64,000 nt of DNA from Monarcha castaneiventris obscurior. Taxonomy: Eukaryota; Chordata; Aves; Passeriformes; Monarchidae. The first letter of the stretch is position 1. Each line of letters opens with the position of its first letter. The stretch is from contig JAMPIT010000493.1 in the NCBI GenBank assembly GCA_026261815.1, positions 3,055,501 through 3,119,500 on the forward strand, given 5' to 3'. Below are positions 35,796 to 48,484 of the stretch, piece by piece. Below the pieces are notes generated by a model, which did no database searches, was not told the DNA's origin, and saw only the letters and a program-made list of their open reading frames with translations. The translations under genes were made by a program, and so were the position numbers.

Positions 35796-37794
35796 GCACT
35801 TTTTTTTTGGTGGTGGTGGTACATTTGCAGTGGGATGGAGATAAGGTTGGGATAACCCAACCCAAAACTCCTTAAGTTGGAGCAGGGATGGGAAGGGAAG
35901 AATGGAGAAGAGGGAAGCTTTCACTGGGAAACCTTATCAGAGTCTCAGGGCAATGGCTTTGAGCAGAGAAGTGCTGGCTCAGCTCTGCCTTTCCTGGCTA
36001 AAAATGAAGTAAATCTGAAAAACGGCCAAAAGTCCCAAAAGAGGCCGTGTCATTTTTGCAATGCAGAGCAATTGGTTGGTACCGTGTCTGGATTATGCAA
36101 AGTTCAGCTCCAGGATGGAAATTCACCTTGTTGCTCCATTACAGACAGCTTCTTACTGTGCTTGCCTGGCCACGGGAAGTGCTGATGTGGTCATTTCAGA
36201 ATTAAAAAAACCCCAAAACCCCTCAAAAATCAAATAAAAACCCCCGTTTCTAAGTAAAGTTCTGTGTGTGCATGTATATATTCACACATATATAGGCACA
36301 GACGTATTAAACACATACAGCACAGAAAAGAGACAATTATTAAGACAAATATTCTGTCTCAATTCATTTTGTTCTTCATTTTCCCATCAGGAATGTAATA
36401 GCTAAATTTATAGTGTTGAGCCTGGGCTATAAATTCCATTATTTTCAGTGACTATATCAATTACATCCCTTGAAAGGGACCCCAAGGCAAGGGGAGAAAA
36501 TTGGAGACAAAAATCTTCAGAAGGGAGGATGCAGGAGGCAGAGGGGAGAAGCATCCCCTCCCCTATTTTCTCCTTGCTCATTACCCATAACCAGCACCTC
36601 ATCCCTACATAAAAGCCTGCTGAGCTCCCTGGTGCTCCAGCTGGCACCCAAGACAGAGCAACTCTGGTGACAAGTGTGTCACTGAGGAAATAATTGCAGT
36701 GCTGCACACACAGGTGCTGACTCAAAAGGGGAGCAGGAAATGGTCTTGCCTGAATAGAAATGGTATTTGTTTTAGAGAAATTCAATTGTCAGAGAAGAAA
36801 ACAAAGCTTCTTTTTTTTTTTTTTTTTTTTTTTTTTTGAAAAGGAACTGAGCAAACTACTCATCTTCTGTCCTTGAGCTAAAAATTATTTTTTTTTTTTA
36901 AAGGCTTCTTGTGCTGGGACAGGCTTGGAAAAGGGAGAGCACAGTTTCAAAGAGCAGAGTGCTGAGATGAGAACTTGTTTCTTTGGCAACTTTTTAAAAA
37001 AGTTTTACTATTTCCCCTTCTCTCTTAGAGCAATGATTGAGTTGGTTTGTTTTTTTTCAGTTGGGTTGCTTTTATTTCCAGCACCTCTCACCACGTCACA
37101 GAGCTGGCCTGTGAAAAGCAGAGCAGATATTGAGGGAGCACTAAAGCAGGAACCTTCCTTGCTAACACTCAGGAAAAGGAGCCTGTGCCAGGTGTTGTCT
37201 GGTTTAAAACAGACCCAGCATGGTTTAAAACTTTGTCCCAGATGTATGCCAAGCTCAAACTTCTTAATGTTTCAGAAAAATAACCCGTTAATATTCCCAA
37301 ATGGCAGAGGCTGCTGGGCTTCCCTCTCACTGAGGAGCAGAGTTGTGCAGGGTCCAGCCCTGTATTTATTTCTGCACTGGACCTGTGTTATCTCCATGCC
37401 CATCTAACAGCACTGAGCAGCTCCTGAGCTCCTCACCCAAAGGTTTACACCCTCAGTACATTTATTAGCAGTTTATTCTGTCATTTAAATGGCTGCATCA
37501 CTTTAAACTGCTTTAATCTCCCTCCCTCCTTCACAGCTTGTGCCTCTTCTTGTGACTCGCTTGGACAGAAGGGATGAGAGTTGCCAGAGGTACCTTTCTC
37601 TACTGGAAATGCTAAATGATGCCTCCAGCTCTTCCAAGTGGTGAAACCCCCAGCCAGAAGCAGAAATTCCTGTTTATCCCCAGTGCATCCTCTCTGTGTC
37701 TGGTCTTGACCCCGGGAGATGGGAGAGCAAGTGCCTGGAGGAGGAGGGAGGCTGTGTCCCTTGGAGACAGGAGGCTCAGGAAAGGGAGCACAAC
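35796..37794. other. Unique non-coding stretch
   Basis: No gene recognised. Holds T runs at 36810-36837 and 36888-36899 and AT-rich text with TATATA at about 36270-36295. Confidence 0.45.
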
Positions 37795-38060
37795 CCTGAA
37801 ACTTGTGCTCCAGCCCCTTCCCCAGCTCCATTCTCTTCTCTGGACATGCTCCAGCCCCTCAATCTCCCTCTTGCTGGGGCCCAAAGCAACCCAGGATCTG
37901 AGGTATGGCCCCACCAGCACCCAGCACGGTGGGACAGTCACTGCCCTGGTCCTGTGGCCACATCAGTGCTGGTACAAATAAGATGCCATTGGCCTGCTTG
38001 GCCACCTGCCTGGGCACTTCCCCAGCTCTGACACTGGTCCTGAGCTCTCCCTGTGTGACG
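37795..38060 (-). mobile_element. CR1 LINE fragment, internal part
   Basis: The plus strand shows complements of the CR1 region just upstream of the 3' UTR: CTGGACATGCTCCAGCCCCT, then GGGCCCAAAGCAACCCAGGA, CACTGCCCTGGTCCTG, ATGCCATTGGCCTGCTTGGC and CCACCTG. In intact CR1 this encodes the C-terminal part of the reverse transcriptase ORF or its flank. Here it is broken and lacks the 3' tail. Confidence 0.8.
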
Positions 38061-41000
38061 TGTGCCCCTTGCAGCCCTCTCCTGCCTGGCCGCTGCCCTG
38101 TGCCCCTCTGCACCTCTCCTCGTGTGGGTTTATTTTCACTAGGCTGTGGTCAATGCACTAAAAACTATTGAATAAGAAGAGTTATTTGGTTTCTCCATTG
38201 TTAATTTCCTTCCTCCTCGTGCTGTGCCCTTCACTTTCTGTTGAGACTTTCACCCATGTCACAGATTCTACTAAATCCTGTCTTCTCAAGCTTAGCTAAT
38301 GACAAATGCTCTATGGAAATCTGGATGAAACCTGCTGCATCTCATTTGCCTAGAAAATCTCTCAAGGAAAGACAGCAGGTTGGGGGGGTGTGGTGTGTTG
38401 TGCTTGTGATAAATAGTGAACTTAATGAAGATTGCTGATGGACAGCATTGTGTGCTGGAGCCCTTTGTTTCCCCCAGTATAAGATGGATGTTGGTATCCA
38501 GGATTTGCTCAGTATTTCTGTCCTGCGGAATTGTCCACCCAGTCATTCAGCCCTCTGCTCCTGAGCAGGAGCTGCCAATTTGTGCCAATAGCAATTTCCC
38601 ACCTCCCCCATTCCTCCTTTGAGGGAGTTGATCTTGAGATATTTTTTAATATATTAGTTTATAATTAAAGGATATTGTATTAAGAGCATTAAGATACGAC
38701 CTGCTCTACCTCCATAAATACTTTTATTTTCCCCTACTTGCTGGGAAGGCTTTAAAAACATCCACTTGGAAATTCATGCAGATGATATTTAGACATGCAG
38801 ATATGCACTCCTGTTTTGCATGAATGTTTGACCTTGGGCAGAGCTGTTCAATGCAGGATGGATGTGTTGTGGCTGCATTTAATCATCTGAAGCAGAGATG
38901 AAGCCTTGAAAAACCACATAGACCCAATTCCCAATTCCCAGCCTCTGGATGGTAATGAACTTCTGAGAAATAGCTAATCAATAAATTGAACAAAAGACTC
39001 AGGCAGCTAAACCACTTTGTCAGGGCCTTAATTACAATTGCAGAAATAAATCGGGAGGGGGGTGGTGGTGCTTGGGAGCCTTTGCCAGACAAAACGAACC
39101 CTTTACTCTCTCGAGGTAACCCTTTGCAAACTGAGCAGCCTGGCTTGGTGTGAGCGCTGTGCCTTTGTGTGTGCATTCACAGAGGGCTCTGGGGGGCACA
39201 AATGACCCAAACCAGGCTGCTGCAGGACAGGTTGGGCTGTCCCTGACCTCTGAAGCTGCTGGCAGTGAGATTCTACTCAGCAGGAGGGCTTCTACTTCAC
39301 CCTTTCCACAGGGAAGGGATGAGGATGATCCAAAGGAGCAGGCCATGCCAGGGCAAGCTGGGCTGTTTCTCTTGGGGAGAAAGCTGAAGATTTAGGACCT
39401 GATGCAGGCAGCAGGATCAGGAAGGACATCTGAGGACAGCCAGGAGAGACGGGAACCAGGCCAGTTGCCCATGTCAGCCTCCCATCCCAGCAGTGCCATC
39501 CCTTGCCAGCAGCAGGAGCGGTGGAGCCAGGGAAGCCGGAGCGGAGGCTGTCAGAGAAACCCTCGGAGGCTTTGCTTGTTCCTGGCTCAATTATAGCAGC
39601 AGGCATTTCACGTGCATGTCTCCTGGCAGCGCGTGCTGCAAAACAAAGGCACGGATCCTTGGGGATTGTCTTGTAGACGTGGTTTTGCCTTAAGAAATAT
39701 TAGAGAATAACAAGGCGGCCGGGCTGGCGCGGGCACGCCGAGGGTGGGTGGTGAGCAGGAGGGCGGGTGCGTGTGCCAGAGGCTCAGAGGGCACGTGGTG
39801 GTGGGGGAGAACAAAGATCTTGAGGAGCTTTGGGCTTTTTGAGGGGTAACTCAGTAGTCTGGGCACCACGGTGCTGAGCTGGGGATCCAGAGAAGTGGGA
39901 ATGGCTCGAAGGATCGTGTCCTCGGGAGTGTTTAAAATTGGACAGGACAGACCATTTCATGGGACAGATTTAAACCCTGAGCAAGGTGCAAGGAGGTGGA
40001 TTGTGTCCCATGTGAGCTGCTTTTCACCCTTGCAGGGGAGTTGGTTGGTAACAGGCTCACTGCCCTCCTCTTCCTCACCTCCCACAGCCCTTGGGCTTGG
40101 CAGAAAGGAGCTTTTTTGTTTCCTTAACAAAAATCCCTTGTAAAATAAGGTTTTCTCCTGAATGGCTGCTCACTGTGGGTGAGTGGCTCCAGCTGCTGGG
40201 ATCCTCAGGGCTAAGGAGACCTTGGCCACCTTCTCCTGGAGGGCAGCCACGGAGCTCGTTGGGACCACAGCACCCCATTTCTCTGTTACAGGTGCTGGGG
40301 ATCCCCAACAAACAGCATCCCAGAGCCCAGGTGCTGTCCTGGGGGCACAGTTCTGAGGCACTGGTTGTGTCCTGCAGCATCGCTGTGACTCCCACCAGCA
40401 CGAGCCTGGGAGCAGCTGATCCAAGGGATGCATGGCAGCAGTGCAGGCTGCAGGTGCTGCACCTCCAGGATGCAGCCATCCCCCACAGCAGGGTGAGGGC
40501 AGTCCAGCCTCCTGCTGGTGATGGGTCAGCGTGTGCTGACCTGCAGCAGTGAGAAACCCGGTTGTGTGTGAATACTCTTTGAACTTCTAAGAGATCCCCG
40601 TGGCTGGAGGAAATGTGAATTAATTTTCAACTCGGAACCCTCCCCTCAAACCTTAACAGCAGAGTCTGCAGCAGAGGAAAGCCCAGGTGATATAAACCCC
40701 ACAGCATCTCATGTTGTCAAACTCCAGCATGTTTTAGGGTTTTTCTGGCTCAGGGCCTTGCTGAAGGAGCGTTTAGCACTTCTGCCTCCCTGCCAGCCTG
40801 GCTCCTGTTCCCTGCCTTTCCCACGGAGCCGGGGAATGGCTCTGTAATGAGGCAGCAGCCGCTGCCGGTGACATGAAACTGCTGGGAATAAGGATGGCTT
40901 TCTGAGAGCTGCTCTGCCTTTGTGCCCAGGCTCTTCCTGAAGCAGCAGATAAATCTCCATCTCGGCACAGCGGGAATGCTCGCAGAGCAGTCCCCGGGAC

Positions 41001-42539
41001 ATGAGTGAGTTGCTGCTGTCGGCACTGTGTTTACTGCACAGATAAAATATTTACAGCTCCATCTTTGGTGTGAGATGTGGCTCGTCCAGTCCTCATGAAG
41101 GTCACAGGAAAGTCAGTAAAATTTATGGATGGTTTATGGCACTTGTGTGCTGGAAAGCAAGGTTACAGTGTTATACACCTGCACTTGGCAGGCAGGGAGG
41201 GCTGGAGGGAGACAGGGGAGGGAGAGGAGAGCAGCTCAGCGTACATCACTGCCTTGCTGCCCCAAACCTGCGTGTTATTTTTAATTAAATGATAAGCTCC
41301 AAGTAGCAGAGCATGTGCAGGGCTCCTAACAGGCTGCAGTCCCACATCCCAGCAGCTGAGAAAATGAGGTGTTTGCTGTGCTGGTGCTGAGTCCTTCAGA
41401 GGGAGCAGGGTTTGTGTTTATGGCTCTGTGTGCACTGGTGTTTGTGTGGGGAAGTTGTATTCTGAGTGCAAAGAGTGATTGAGCCACGTCTGCCTCTCAC
41501 TTCTCATTAATTCTGACTTCTGTCAATAGCCTAGAAATAGGATTGCATTGCACTGTGTAGGAATAACCAGAATTAAGGTGGCTTCTGTCTTGGAGAGCTG
41601 GGAGCCCTCTGGACACACAGGGACCTTTCCCAGCAGAGCTGAGGGCAGCTGGGACGGTCTGGAGCTCTCTGGTTTCTGGGCAGCCTGCTGTGGGCAGGGA
41701 GGGCTGTGCTCAGCCCCCTCTGGAACACCTTCTCCTCAGGCATCTTCCTTCCCTCTGGGCTGGTCCTGCACCCCAGGAATTCTCTGCTTCATTCTCCTCT
41801 TGCCCTGAAAGGCTGTGAGCACAGGGATGGGCATTTGTGCCCCTCTCTGCATGGACCTGCAGGTGCAAAGGGCACTGAGACACCCAGGCAGCCTCTGGAA
41901 GCCTCGTTTCAGGTGTGTTTTCCAGGAGCTCCTGGAAATGACTTGGCAGAGCACCCAGGATGTAACACCCGTGTCAGATGTCACCCCCAGCCCACAGAGA
42001 ACAGGCCCAGTGCCTGTCTGCAGTGATGGTGAGGTCAGACTTGCTTTGCACTCCTTGCATTTCCATTTGGCACCTCCCTGTGTGCTTTCCCTTCCAAATA
42101 AACGAGGAAAGCTACCTGTGGGAGAGGACACGCCGTTCCAAACCTCTCCTGGGACACAGCAGCTCCTGGCTTTGTTGTTTTGCAAAATTATTTGCGTTTC
42201 AGTGAACCATGATAAAAATGCGGTGTTTGGGGCTCTTGGTGCCTCTTCCCATCAGATTCTGTGGCAGGAACAAGCTCAGAGGTGGCTCAGGCAGAGCAGG
42301 TGTTGGCCAGGCCAGTTTGGGGGTCAGGGCAGAGTAGCTACAGCAGCAACACACACAGAAACTGGAATTTTCCTAAGCCAAACACAGCGGGCTGTGGTGG
42401 TGGCTCTGGTCCACACCACTGTCTCTCTCCTTTGAGGGCTATGAAGTGTTTATTTCTGAGCCACAGCTTTTCATTTAACGAGGAAGGCTGGAAGTCAGAT
42501 CAATGAGAAACGCAGGCAGAAGCTGGGAATGAAGTGCTG
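38061..42539. other. Unique non-coding stretch
   Basis: No gene recognised. 38640-39020 is AT-rich. A CpG-denser patch lies at about 39712-39775 (GGCGGCCGGGCTGGCGCGGG). Otherwise short open frames without domains. Confidence 0.45.
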
Positions 42540-43170
42540 CCTGTTCCTATCAGCTCCTGGGCCTGTTTATAACCTGATAATAGAAAGGCTTCTCTGTGAT
42601 CCTATTACGAAGATGGTTTGAGTCTGAGCATGCCATAAAAACCCCGGCCAGCCTGGTGGTTGGTAACACCCCATGCACACCAATGTGGGGAGTTAAAACT
42701 AGCCAGGAGTTCCCATATCCCTGCAAATTCCCTGTCTCTCTTTCCCTGACCTCACCCTAAAGAATGATCTGCTGGGAACTGAAGGCGTCTGTCTGATCTG
42801 CTACTGGGGAAAGGAAATCTTGAGAACATTTGACAAAGAACGCAGAGTTGAAATTAAATATCGTAATGATATAAAACAGTAAGCAGATCTGCTTGACAGC
42901 CTTGACAGCTATTTGTTATAGAAAACAGCGTTTATGATGTCAGTCCTATAAGGGAATGTGTTTGAATTAAAATAATTACAGCAGATAGTACAACAAAGAC
43001 TCCCTGTAGTCAATCATCCTTCACAAATACACTGCGCTAAACCTTCCCAAATGAGTGAGGGAAACGTGGGGACTGCAGCCTGGCAAATAAATACCAATAA
43101 GAAGCTGCACTACCAAGTCAAGAGGCTGCTTTCAATCATCAAATTTCCTTCTCTTTTCAACCCTAAGGGA
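42540..43170. promoter_or_regulatory. AT-rich candidate conserved non-coding block with TGACAG pair
   Basis: CpG-poor and repeat-free. Two adjacent TTGACAGC sites (42893-42900 and 42902-42909) match the core bound by TALE homeodomain proteins (MEIS/TGIF). Other TAAT-type cores follow (AAATTAAATATCG, AAAATAATTACAG). Function and conservation are inferred. Confidence 0.3.
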
Positions 43171-44964
43171 GACAAATGAGGAATTTAAAAAATTATTATT
43201 ATTATTTTATATATTTTCCCTTTCAGCTTCCACCTCCTTCCAGATAGGGAATTGAAAATCTTTCTGGAAGGGATGCAGAGACTCTTTCAGCTTTTGGGAT
43301 GTTTCTTGTGTTCCTCCTCTCCGTGTGTCTACTGCCGTTGCACAGTTTCATGTTTTCAAGGAGATCACATTGATGAGTTTTCTACTAAAAAAAAATACCT
43401 ACAAAATGCCTTTCCTTACTACCTGCACACTGCATGCAGCGGTGTCTTGTGGGCAGAGCTGGTCAGAACAAGATAAAATTAAGGTTGTCTTAACAGTTCC
43501 CAATTTTGAGTATAAAATATTGGCCTGCACTTGTACAGGCTCTACTTCAGCTCTTACCAGATGTGTGGGTTTCTTTTAGCTGGGCCAAAACAGTTCCATT
43601 ACCTTTCAGGAGACTTGGGGAGGGGGGAAAACTTTGCTCTACACATTGAGGGGAAAAAAAAAGGAAAAAAGAAAACAAGATAAGGCAGAATACTGGTGTC
43701 CAATGCCTCTGAAAATCTCCTGTCTGTCTACAACACAGAGCAGAACCCGAGCCTTGCCAAGGGAGAGGGGATCCTGCAGCTCGGGATGCAACTCTGATTC
43801 TCCACCGAGGAAACCACTTGTAATTGCAGCTTTTTATAGTTTTGAAATAACCCATTTTTCAATCTTCACAGAGAAATATTAGCACTGAACATCTGAAATC
43901 CGTGGAGATTTTGTCCTTGCCAAATATGCTACAGCTTTGTGTCTTGTTTTTAACTGAGTTTTGGGATGCTCTGAGAATTCATGGACATGTATGTAGCCCT
44001 AAAATTGATGCAAAAGGGGCTCTTTGGCTGAGGAATTGAGCCTAGTTTTGTTCAATCCCCCAGATTTTTACCCTTCCAACTTCTGGGTTACACCACACAT
44101 AAATTGCTCAGCAAGTTGTATAAAACGAGGCAGCAGAGGTACTTTTCTTTTTTTCCCCTGGGAATTTTGAGTGTTTTGCAGGTTTCCAACACTGGCACTT
44201 TTTGCCAGTGCTTTGGAGCTCCTGCACAAAAGCAATTACCGGCATTCCTTTCTCTCCTTTCTTTTGTTCGGTGGTCAGCCCTTCCCAGCAGGGCAGATCT
44301 GAGCTCTGGGCTGCCCAGCTGGTGTTTTCACAGGTGTGTAGGGCTGGAGTGCAGAGTCCGAGGGAGCAAACCAGCAGAGAACAAACCAGCAGAGAACAAA
44401 CCCGCGGTGAAAGGAGCAGAGATAACATCGCTTTGTTTTCCTGCTGCATTCCTCACCGTTCCCATCCTTCCCAAGAAATGCTGTCCCTGCCTCTCGTGCC
44501 CCCGCGTGTGTCCTGCCAAATATTCTCTTTATGGCTTAATCCTGCTCTGGAGGTTTGACAAATGAAAAGAGACACCCAGGAAAAAAAAAAAAAAGAAAAA
44601 ATTAAAAAAAAAAATCGGTGCAGCCCTGTTTTCTCTGATTCATTAAAGTGAGAGAGCTTCAAACGGTGGCCTGGTGGTCTTCTGGGGCTCCTGAGTCCCA
44701 TCAGAACCCTGGAAAATATGTCATGTCCTGCCTTTTTCAGCCCAGCAGCAGCTAATGTGTCAAGGTTTAAAGTGAGCCCTCTCCTGCTGCCTGTGGCTGT
44801 GATGTGGGACCTGGCACAGCTCAGCTTTCCCTGGGTGATCCCCCAAGGCACGGACCAGACGCTCCTGGGAGTTCATTGTCATCCTTTAGTTTGCTGAGAG
44901 CTGAACGAGCTTACCTGAGCTCCTCTCAGGTGGTTTGGCATCGCTTTACCTCAGTGTGAGGATT
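43171..44964. other. Unique non-coding stretch
   Basis: No gene recognised. Small (ATT)n tract at about 43193-43207. A tract of A runs at 44579-44614. A short duplication of ACCAGCAGAGAACAA occurs at about 44370-44400. Confidence 0.45.
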
Positions 44965-45260
44965 TGTTGTTCGGTTTGGACGGTCGGGACGGATGGAGAC
45001 GAGAGATCTCTGAAGTCAGGCCTTAGAGCATGAGGTTTATTGCTGAGGGCGTGGGTGCAGGGGACCTGCTAGGAGCTGCCAGACAGCTCGAAGCAGGTCA
45101 GAGAAGTGAGAGAGCAAGAGAGAGAGAGAGAGTGAAGAAAGGAAGGTGTGAGGTTCCCATTTACACCTCAGATTTGGCCATGCTGAGGGGGAACACGAGG
45201 TGCACGAGGCTGCCTGCGTTAGGATGGAGTCTCAGAGGCGCAGGTGAAGCCTTCCCTGTG
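44965..45260 (-). mobile_element. Probable retroviral LTR, 3' part
   Basis: Begins on the plus strand TGTTGTTCGGTTTGGACGG. TTTATT at 45036-45041 reads AATAAA on the minus strand about 70 bases from a ...ACAACA end, as in an LTR. The adjoining CpG-rich text (GGACGGTCGGGACGGATGG) and a short GA-rich tract (about 45113-45133) resemble songbird LTRs I remember. The 5' boundary and target duplication were not found, so the right end is approximate. Confidence 0.5.
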
Positions 45261-45628
45261 TCAGGGGGCTGACAAAGGGACAGTCTTGTCTCTCCTGCTG
45301 GAGGGGAGTTTGGTGCCTCGGAGTTGAGCTCTTGAGCCTCGGCATCCCTGCACAGAGACAGAGGATCATTCCTGGCCTCGGGCTCAGAGCAAGCCTGGAG
45401 AAGCAGCTCTGGAGGTGCTGTAGGCACCTGTGAATGCCCTGAGCCTGGAGGTGCTGCTCCCTGAGAGCTCCTGTCCTGCCTGCTCTGCCAGCAGCTGAAG
45501 AGATTCCCTCAGCAGGGATTGCATCGGGATCATCTGAGCTGCCAGTAAACCCCTTCAGTGTGAATTTGCCCATTTATATTGTTCTTCTTCCCCTGCAGCC
45601 TCCTGGGGCAGCATTTTCCAAAACTTAC
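45261..45628. other. Unique or LTR-adjacent stretch
   Basis: May include the rest of the preceding LTR. No other feature recognised. Confidence 0.4.
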
Positions 45629-45730
45629 CTGCCAAGGGCTGTTTTGTTAACCAAAAGGAGGGAGCTCGTCCCTCTTTCAGCCCAGAATTTGCATGGGTAA
45701 CACGTGCAATGAGGAGTTTTCTCTACTACC
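45629..45730 (-). other. Candidate coding exon, 102 bases, unassigned
   Basis: On the minus strand a pyrimidine-rich acceptor (CCTTCCCAGCTTCCAG) precedes 102 bases with an open frame, which end GGCAG|GTAAGT, a near-consensus donor. The length is a multiple of three, so the exon would be phase-symmetric. The frame reads VVEKTPHCTCYPCKFW and about 17 more residues. No family is recognised and no partner exon is known. It may be chance, or part of a mobile element next to the LTR. Confidence 0.15.
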
Positions 45731-45929
45731 CTGGAAGCTGGGAAGGTTGGCAACCTGCCCCCCATCTCAGCTCTGCAAAATACCAGCTGAGAGCTCCTTA
45801 ACCAGCAAAGATATCCCTCCTGGCTTTGCATTTCTTGGCTTCACGTAGTTCCAGTGAAACCCTCGATGCTATTTGAACACTGGGTGGGTTGAGATTTTTT
45901 TTTTCTTTTTTTTTTTTTTGGTGCATAGT
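45731..45929. other. Unique stretch with T-rich tract
   Basis: T-rich low-complexity run at 45896-45919. Nothing else seen. Confidence 0.5.
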
Positions 45930-46490
45930 TTAATTACAGTGAGGCTGTGCACTGACTCTCCATTAATAATACAGTAAATTTCAGCAGCAGATTAAATTTC
46001 TCTAAAGTAGTAAATTGCAGGGGAAAGTGGAGGAAAGTCATGGTCGAGGAAAATAAGTACATTATAGGTCCTTTATTAGATAGAAGCCCATGGCATCAGG
46101 CAGACGGGTTCTTACAAACACACACATATGAGAAAAACAGGGACTGCATCAATCAGCTTATCAAAATCACTTAAAAGAAATGGGCTTCTGCTGAATGTGT
46201 GGAGTGCAATAAAACATCAGTGTAACGCTGGACGTATATTAACTGGCACAGAAGGATTATGACATGTCCATTACTGAGCTTCCTCTTCCTGCTGGCTGCA
46301 GACAGGGCCAGATTCCTCCATAATGTGCTCCTCAACCTCCGCCTCCCCTCCCAAATTTATTTTATTACCCTTGTTATGGGCAGGCACACTATAAAATGAC
46401 ATTAGAGGCAGAACAGCCACATGAGAGATGCTGACTCTGCCCCGAACACCAAATGTACTTCCTAAGGGCTATGTAAATACTTTGCTAATC
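45930..46490. promoter_or_regulatory. AT-rich candidate conserved non-coding block
   Basis: CpG-poor, repeat-free, with TAAT cores (CCATTAATAATACAG at about 45960). The call rests on composition only. Confidence 0.25.
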
Positions 46491-47219
46491 TAGTGCCATC
46501 TGAGAGCACAGAAGAAATGAAAAGTGGGCAAAAGCCCTGTGCAAGCACTTCTTAGCTCCTGCTGGTCGCCTCCCAGCTCTCCTGGGCTCTCCAGGGCCCA
46601 CCCTGCCCTGCTCTGGGGTTTGGGGGAGCCTTGGGTTGGCCAACAGCTGGTGCCTGGGCAAGGCTTTAATGGAGATGATGGCAACCCCCAGAGCATGGGC
46701 AGGTGAAGGTTTTCTGTGGGGGCCACCAGATCTCAGAGCATTAAAACTCCAGTTAAAGCAGTTCAGGGTGATGTGTGTGCACAGAGCTGGAGGGGAGGGA
46801 GGAGCTGGGGTGCCCAGGGATGGGGGACCAGCTCCGGCTCTGAGCCCTCTCTCATCAAACTCATTTTACATGGAGGTGCCAGTGTTTCATGGATGAATAA
46901 TCCAGATTATAAAACACTGCTTGGTATTTTTAGCCAGGTATTGAAAGGGAGAACTGCTTGGCCTACTACAGACAAGTGGACTGTGCCAGCAGGGACGTGG
47001 GGACACAGCCCCAGGGACCTTGGGACAGGCAGGAACTCCTGTGCTGGATAGATGAGATACCAGAGGGGATGGGGGTGTGTGTATATCTCCATATATATAG
47101 AGAGAGCACCAAAAACTCATTTTAAAACCACTTTTTGGCCCCAGCAACTGCGCTTAAAATCAAACGAGAGATGAAGGAATTTTTCAACCCAAATCATAAG
47201 AGACCCTGGGGGGGGACAC
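46491..47219. other. Unique non-coding stretch
   Basis: No gene recognised. Low-complexity GTGTGTATAT...ATATATAGAGAGAG text at 47075-47106. Confidence 0.45.
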
Positions 47220-47520
47220 AGGATTATGGACACTTATAACTAATGCAAAATAAACAAGGCAAAATTATATGTAATTACTCCTAAAGTCGTTTGCTTGTTT
47301 CAGTAATTGACCTGTGCATTCTTTAATCTTTAATGCTCCTTTAAAATTCAGCCTCAGGGACTCATAACATTTATTGACGTTTGTCATGGTTAAGGCTCTG
47401 GAGGAACTGGGCTTTATTAGAAGTCTTCAAAGAAATATCAATTTAGGGATAAGCAGCATTAATATTTTGTACACAACTCCATCTGCTTAGAAAGCTTTAC
47501 TAGATTTCTTTATGTCTTAG
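47220..47520. promoter_or_regulatory. AT-rich candidate conserved non-coding block
   Basis: CpG-poor, with GTAATTACTCC (about 47271) and TCAGTAATTGACC (about 47301). The call rests on composition only. Confidence 0.25.
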
Positions 47521-48216
47521 AAAAAGATGGCCAAAAAGGGCAGTGCTGGGAGTGGTTTTGTAAAGAACCTGCTGCTGCTACTGTAGTGGATTTTATTAAT
47601 AAAAACAGGAGGCTGTGTTTAATGAAATTAAAAATGTCAATGCAGGAGGCAGTGACGTGTCTGCTCATGGTGGCAAGATTTGTGCCATGCTGGGTGGAGA
47701 AAGGAGCACCAGGAGTGCAGCCAGGGGAGCGATTGTCTCGGACACAGACTCGCCGTGTGACCGTGCCAGGGGTCACCTGCATTTTCCCTCTGCAGAAGCC
47801 CTGCCCTCCGTTCCCTGTCACGGCGGGTGAAGTTCACAAAACTCCTTCAAATGTTATGGATCCCCCAGTTTGGAGGCTCTGCACATTTCTGAGTGTCCAC
47901 AGGGCTGGTGGGAAATGTTTGTTGTTGTTTCCCACTCAAATTTTGTTGTTGGCGAACATCAAGCAAAAAAACCCAAGCAAACTGGGAAGCGCCAGCAATG
48001 AGCAGCCTGACAGAAACCTGCTCTTTTTGCCATTTGGGAGAGAGAAATTCCTTGAATATTTCTCATATTTTAGTATTTCCGTTATGGGGGGATATTGCAA
48101 ATAGAATATTGCAAATCAGAAACTTTGTGCCATCGCTCCCTTCACAGGCGCTGGTCTTTCCCAGGCACTGCAGATCTGCTTTATTGGGTAATGGCTTAGG
48201 AGCAGCAGGCAGTTCC
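47521..48216. other. Unique non-coding stretch
   Basis: No gene recognised. Only short, overlapping open frames. Confidence 0.45.
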
Positions 48217-48484
48217 TAGAATGCCAGAGTGGGTTGGGTTGGGTTGGGTTGGAAAGGACCTTTAGTATTATCTCCTTACATCCTCTGCCATGGGCAGGGA
48301 CACCTCCCACTGTCCCAGGTTGCTCCAAGCCCCGTCCAATCTGGCCTTGGGCACTGCCAGGGATGGAGCAGCCACAGCTTCTCTGGGCACCCTGTGCCAC
48401 GGTCTCACCACCCTCACAGGGAAGAATTCCTTCCTAATATCCGATCTAACCCTGCCCTCTGGCAGTTTGAAGCCATTCCCCTGA
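48217..48484 (-). mobile_element. CR1 LINE, 3'-end fragment
   Basis: On the plus strand four GGGTT units lead into GGAAAGGACCTTTAGTATTA. They are followed by CATGGGCAGGGACACCTCCC, CAGGTTGCTCCAAGCC, CCACAGCTTCTCTGGGCACC and GAATTCCTTCCTAATATCC. This is classic CR1 3' UTR in minus orientation. The GGGTT run is an expanded form of the usual GGGTTGG at the CR1 tail. Confidence 0.93.

Noticed and set aside
41580..41900. Possible CR1 fragment
   Set aside because: Some words resemble CR1 (CTGGACAC, GGCAGCC), but the order of diagnostic CR1 segments is absent.
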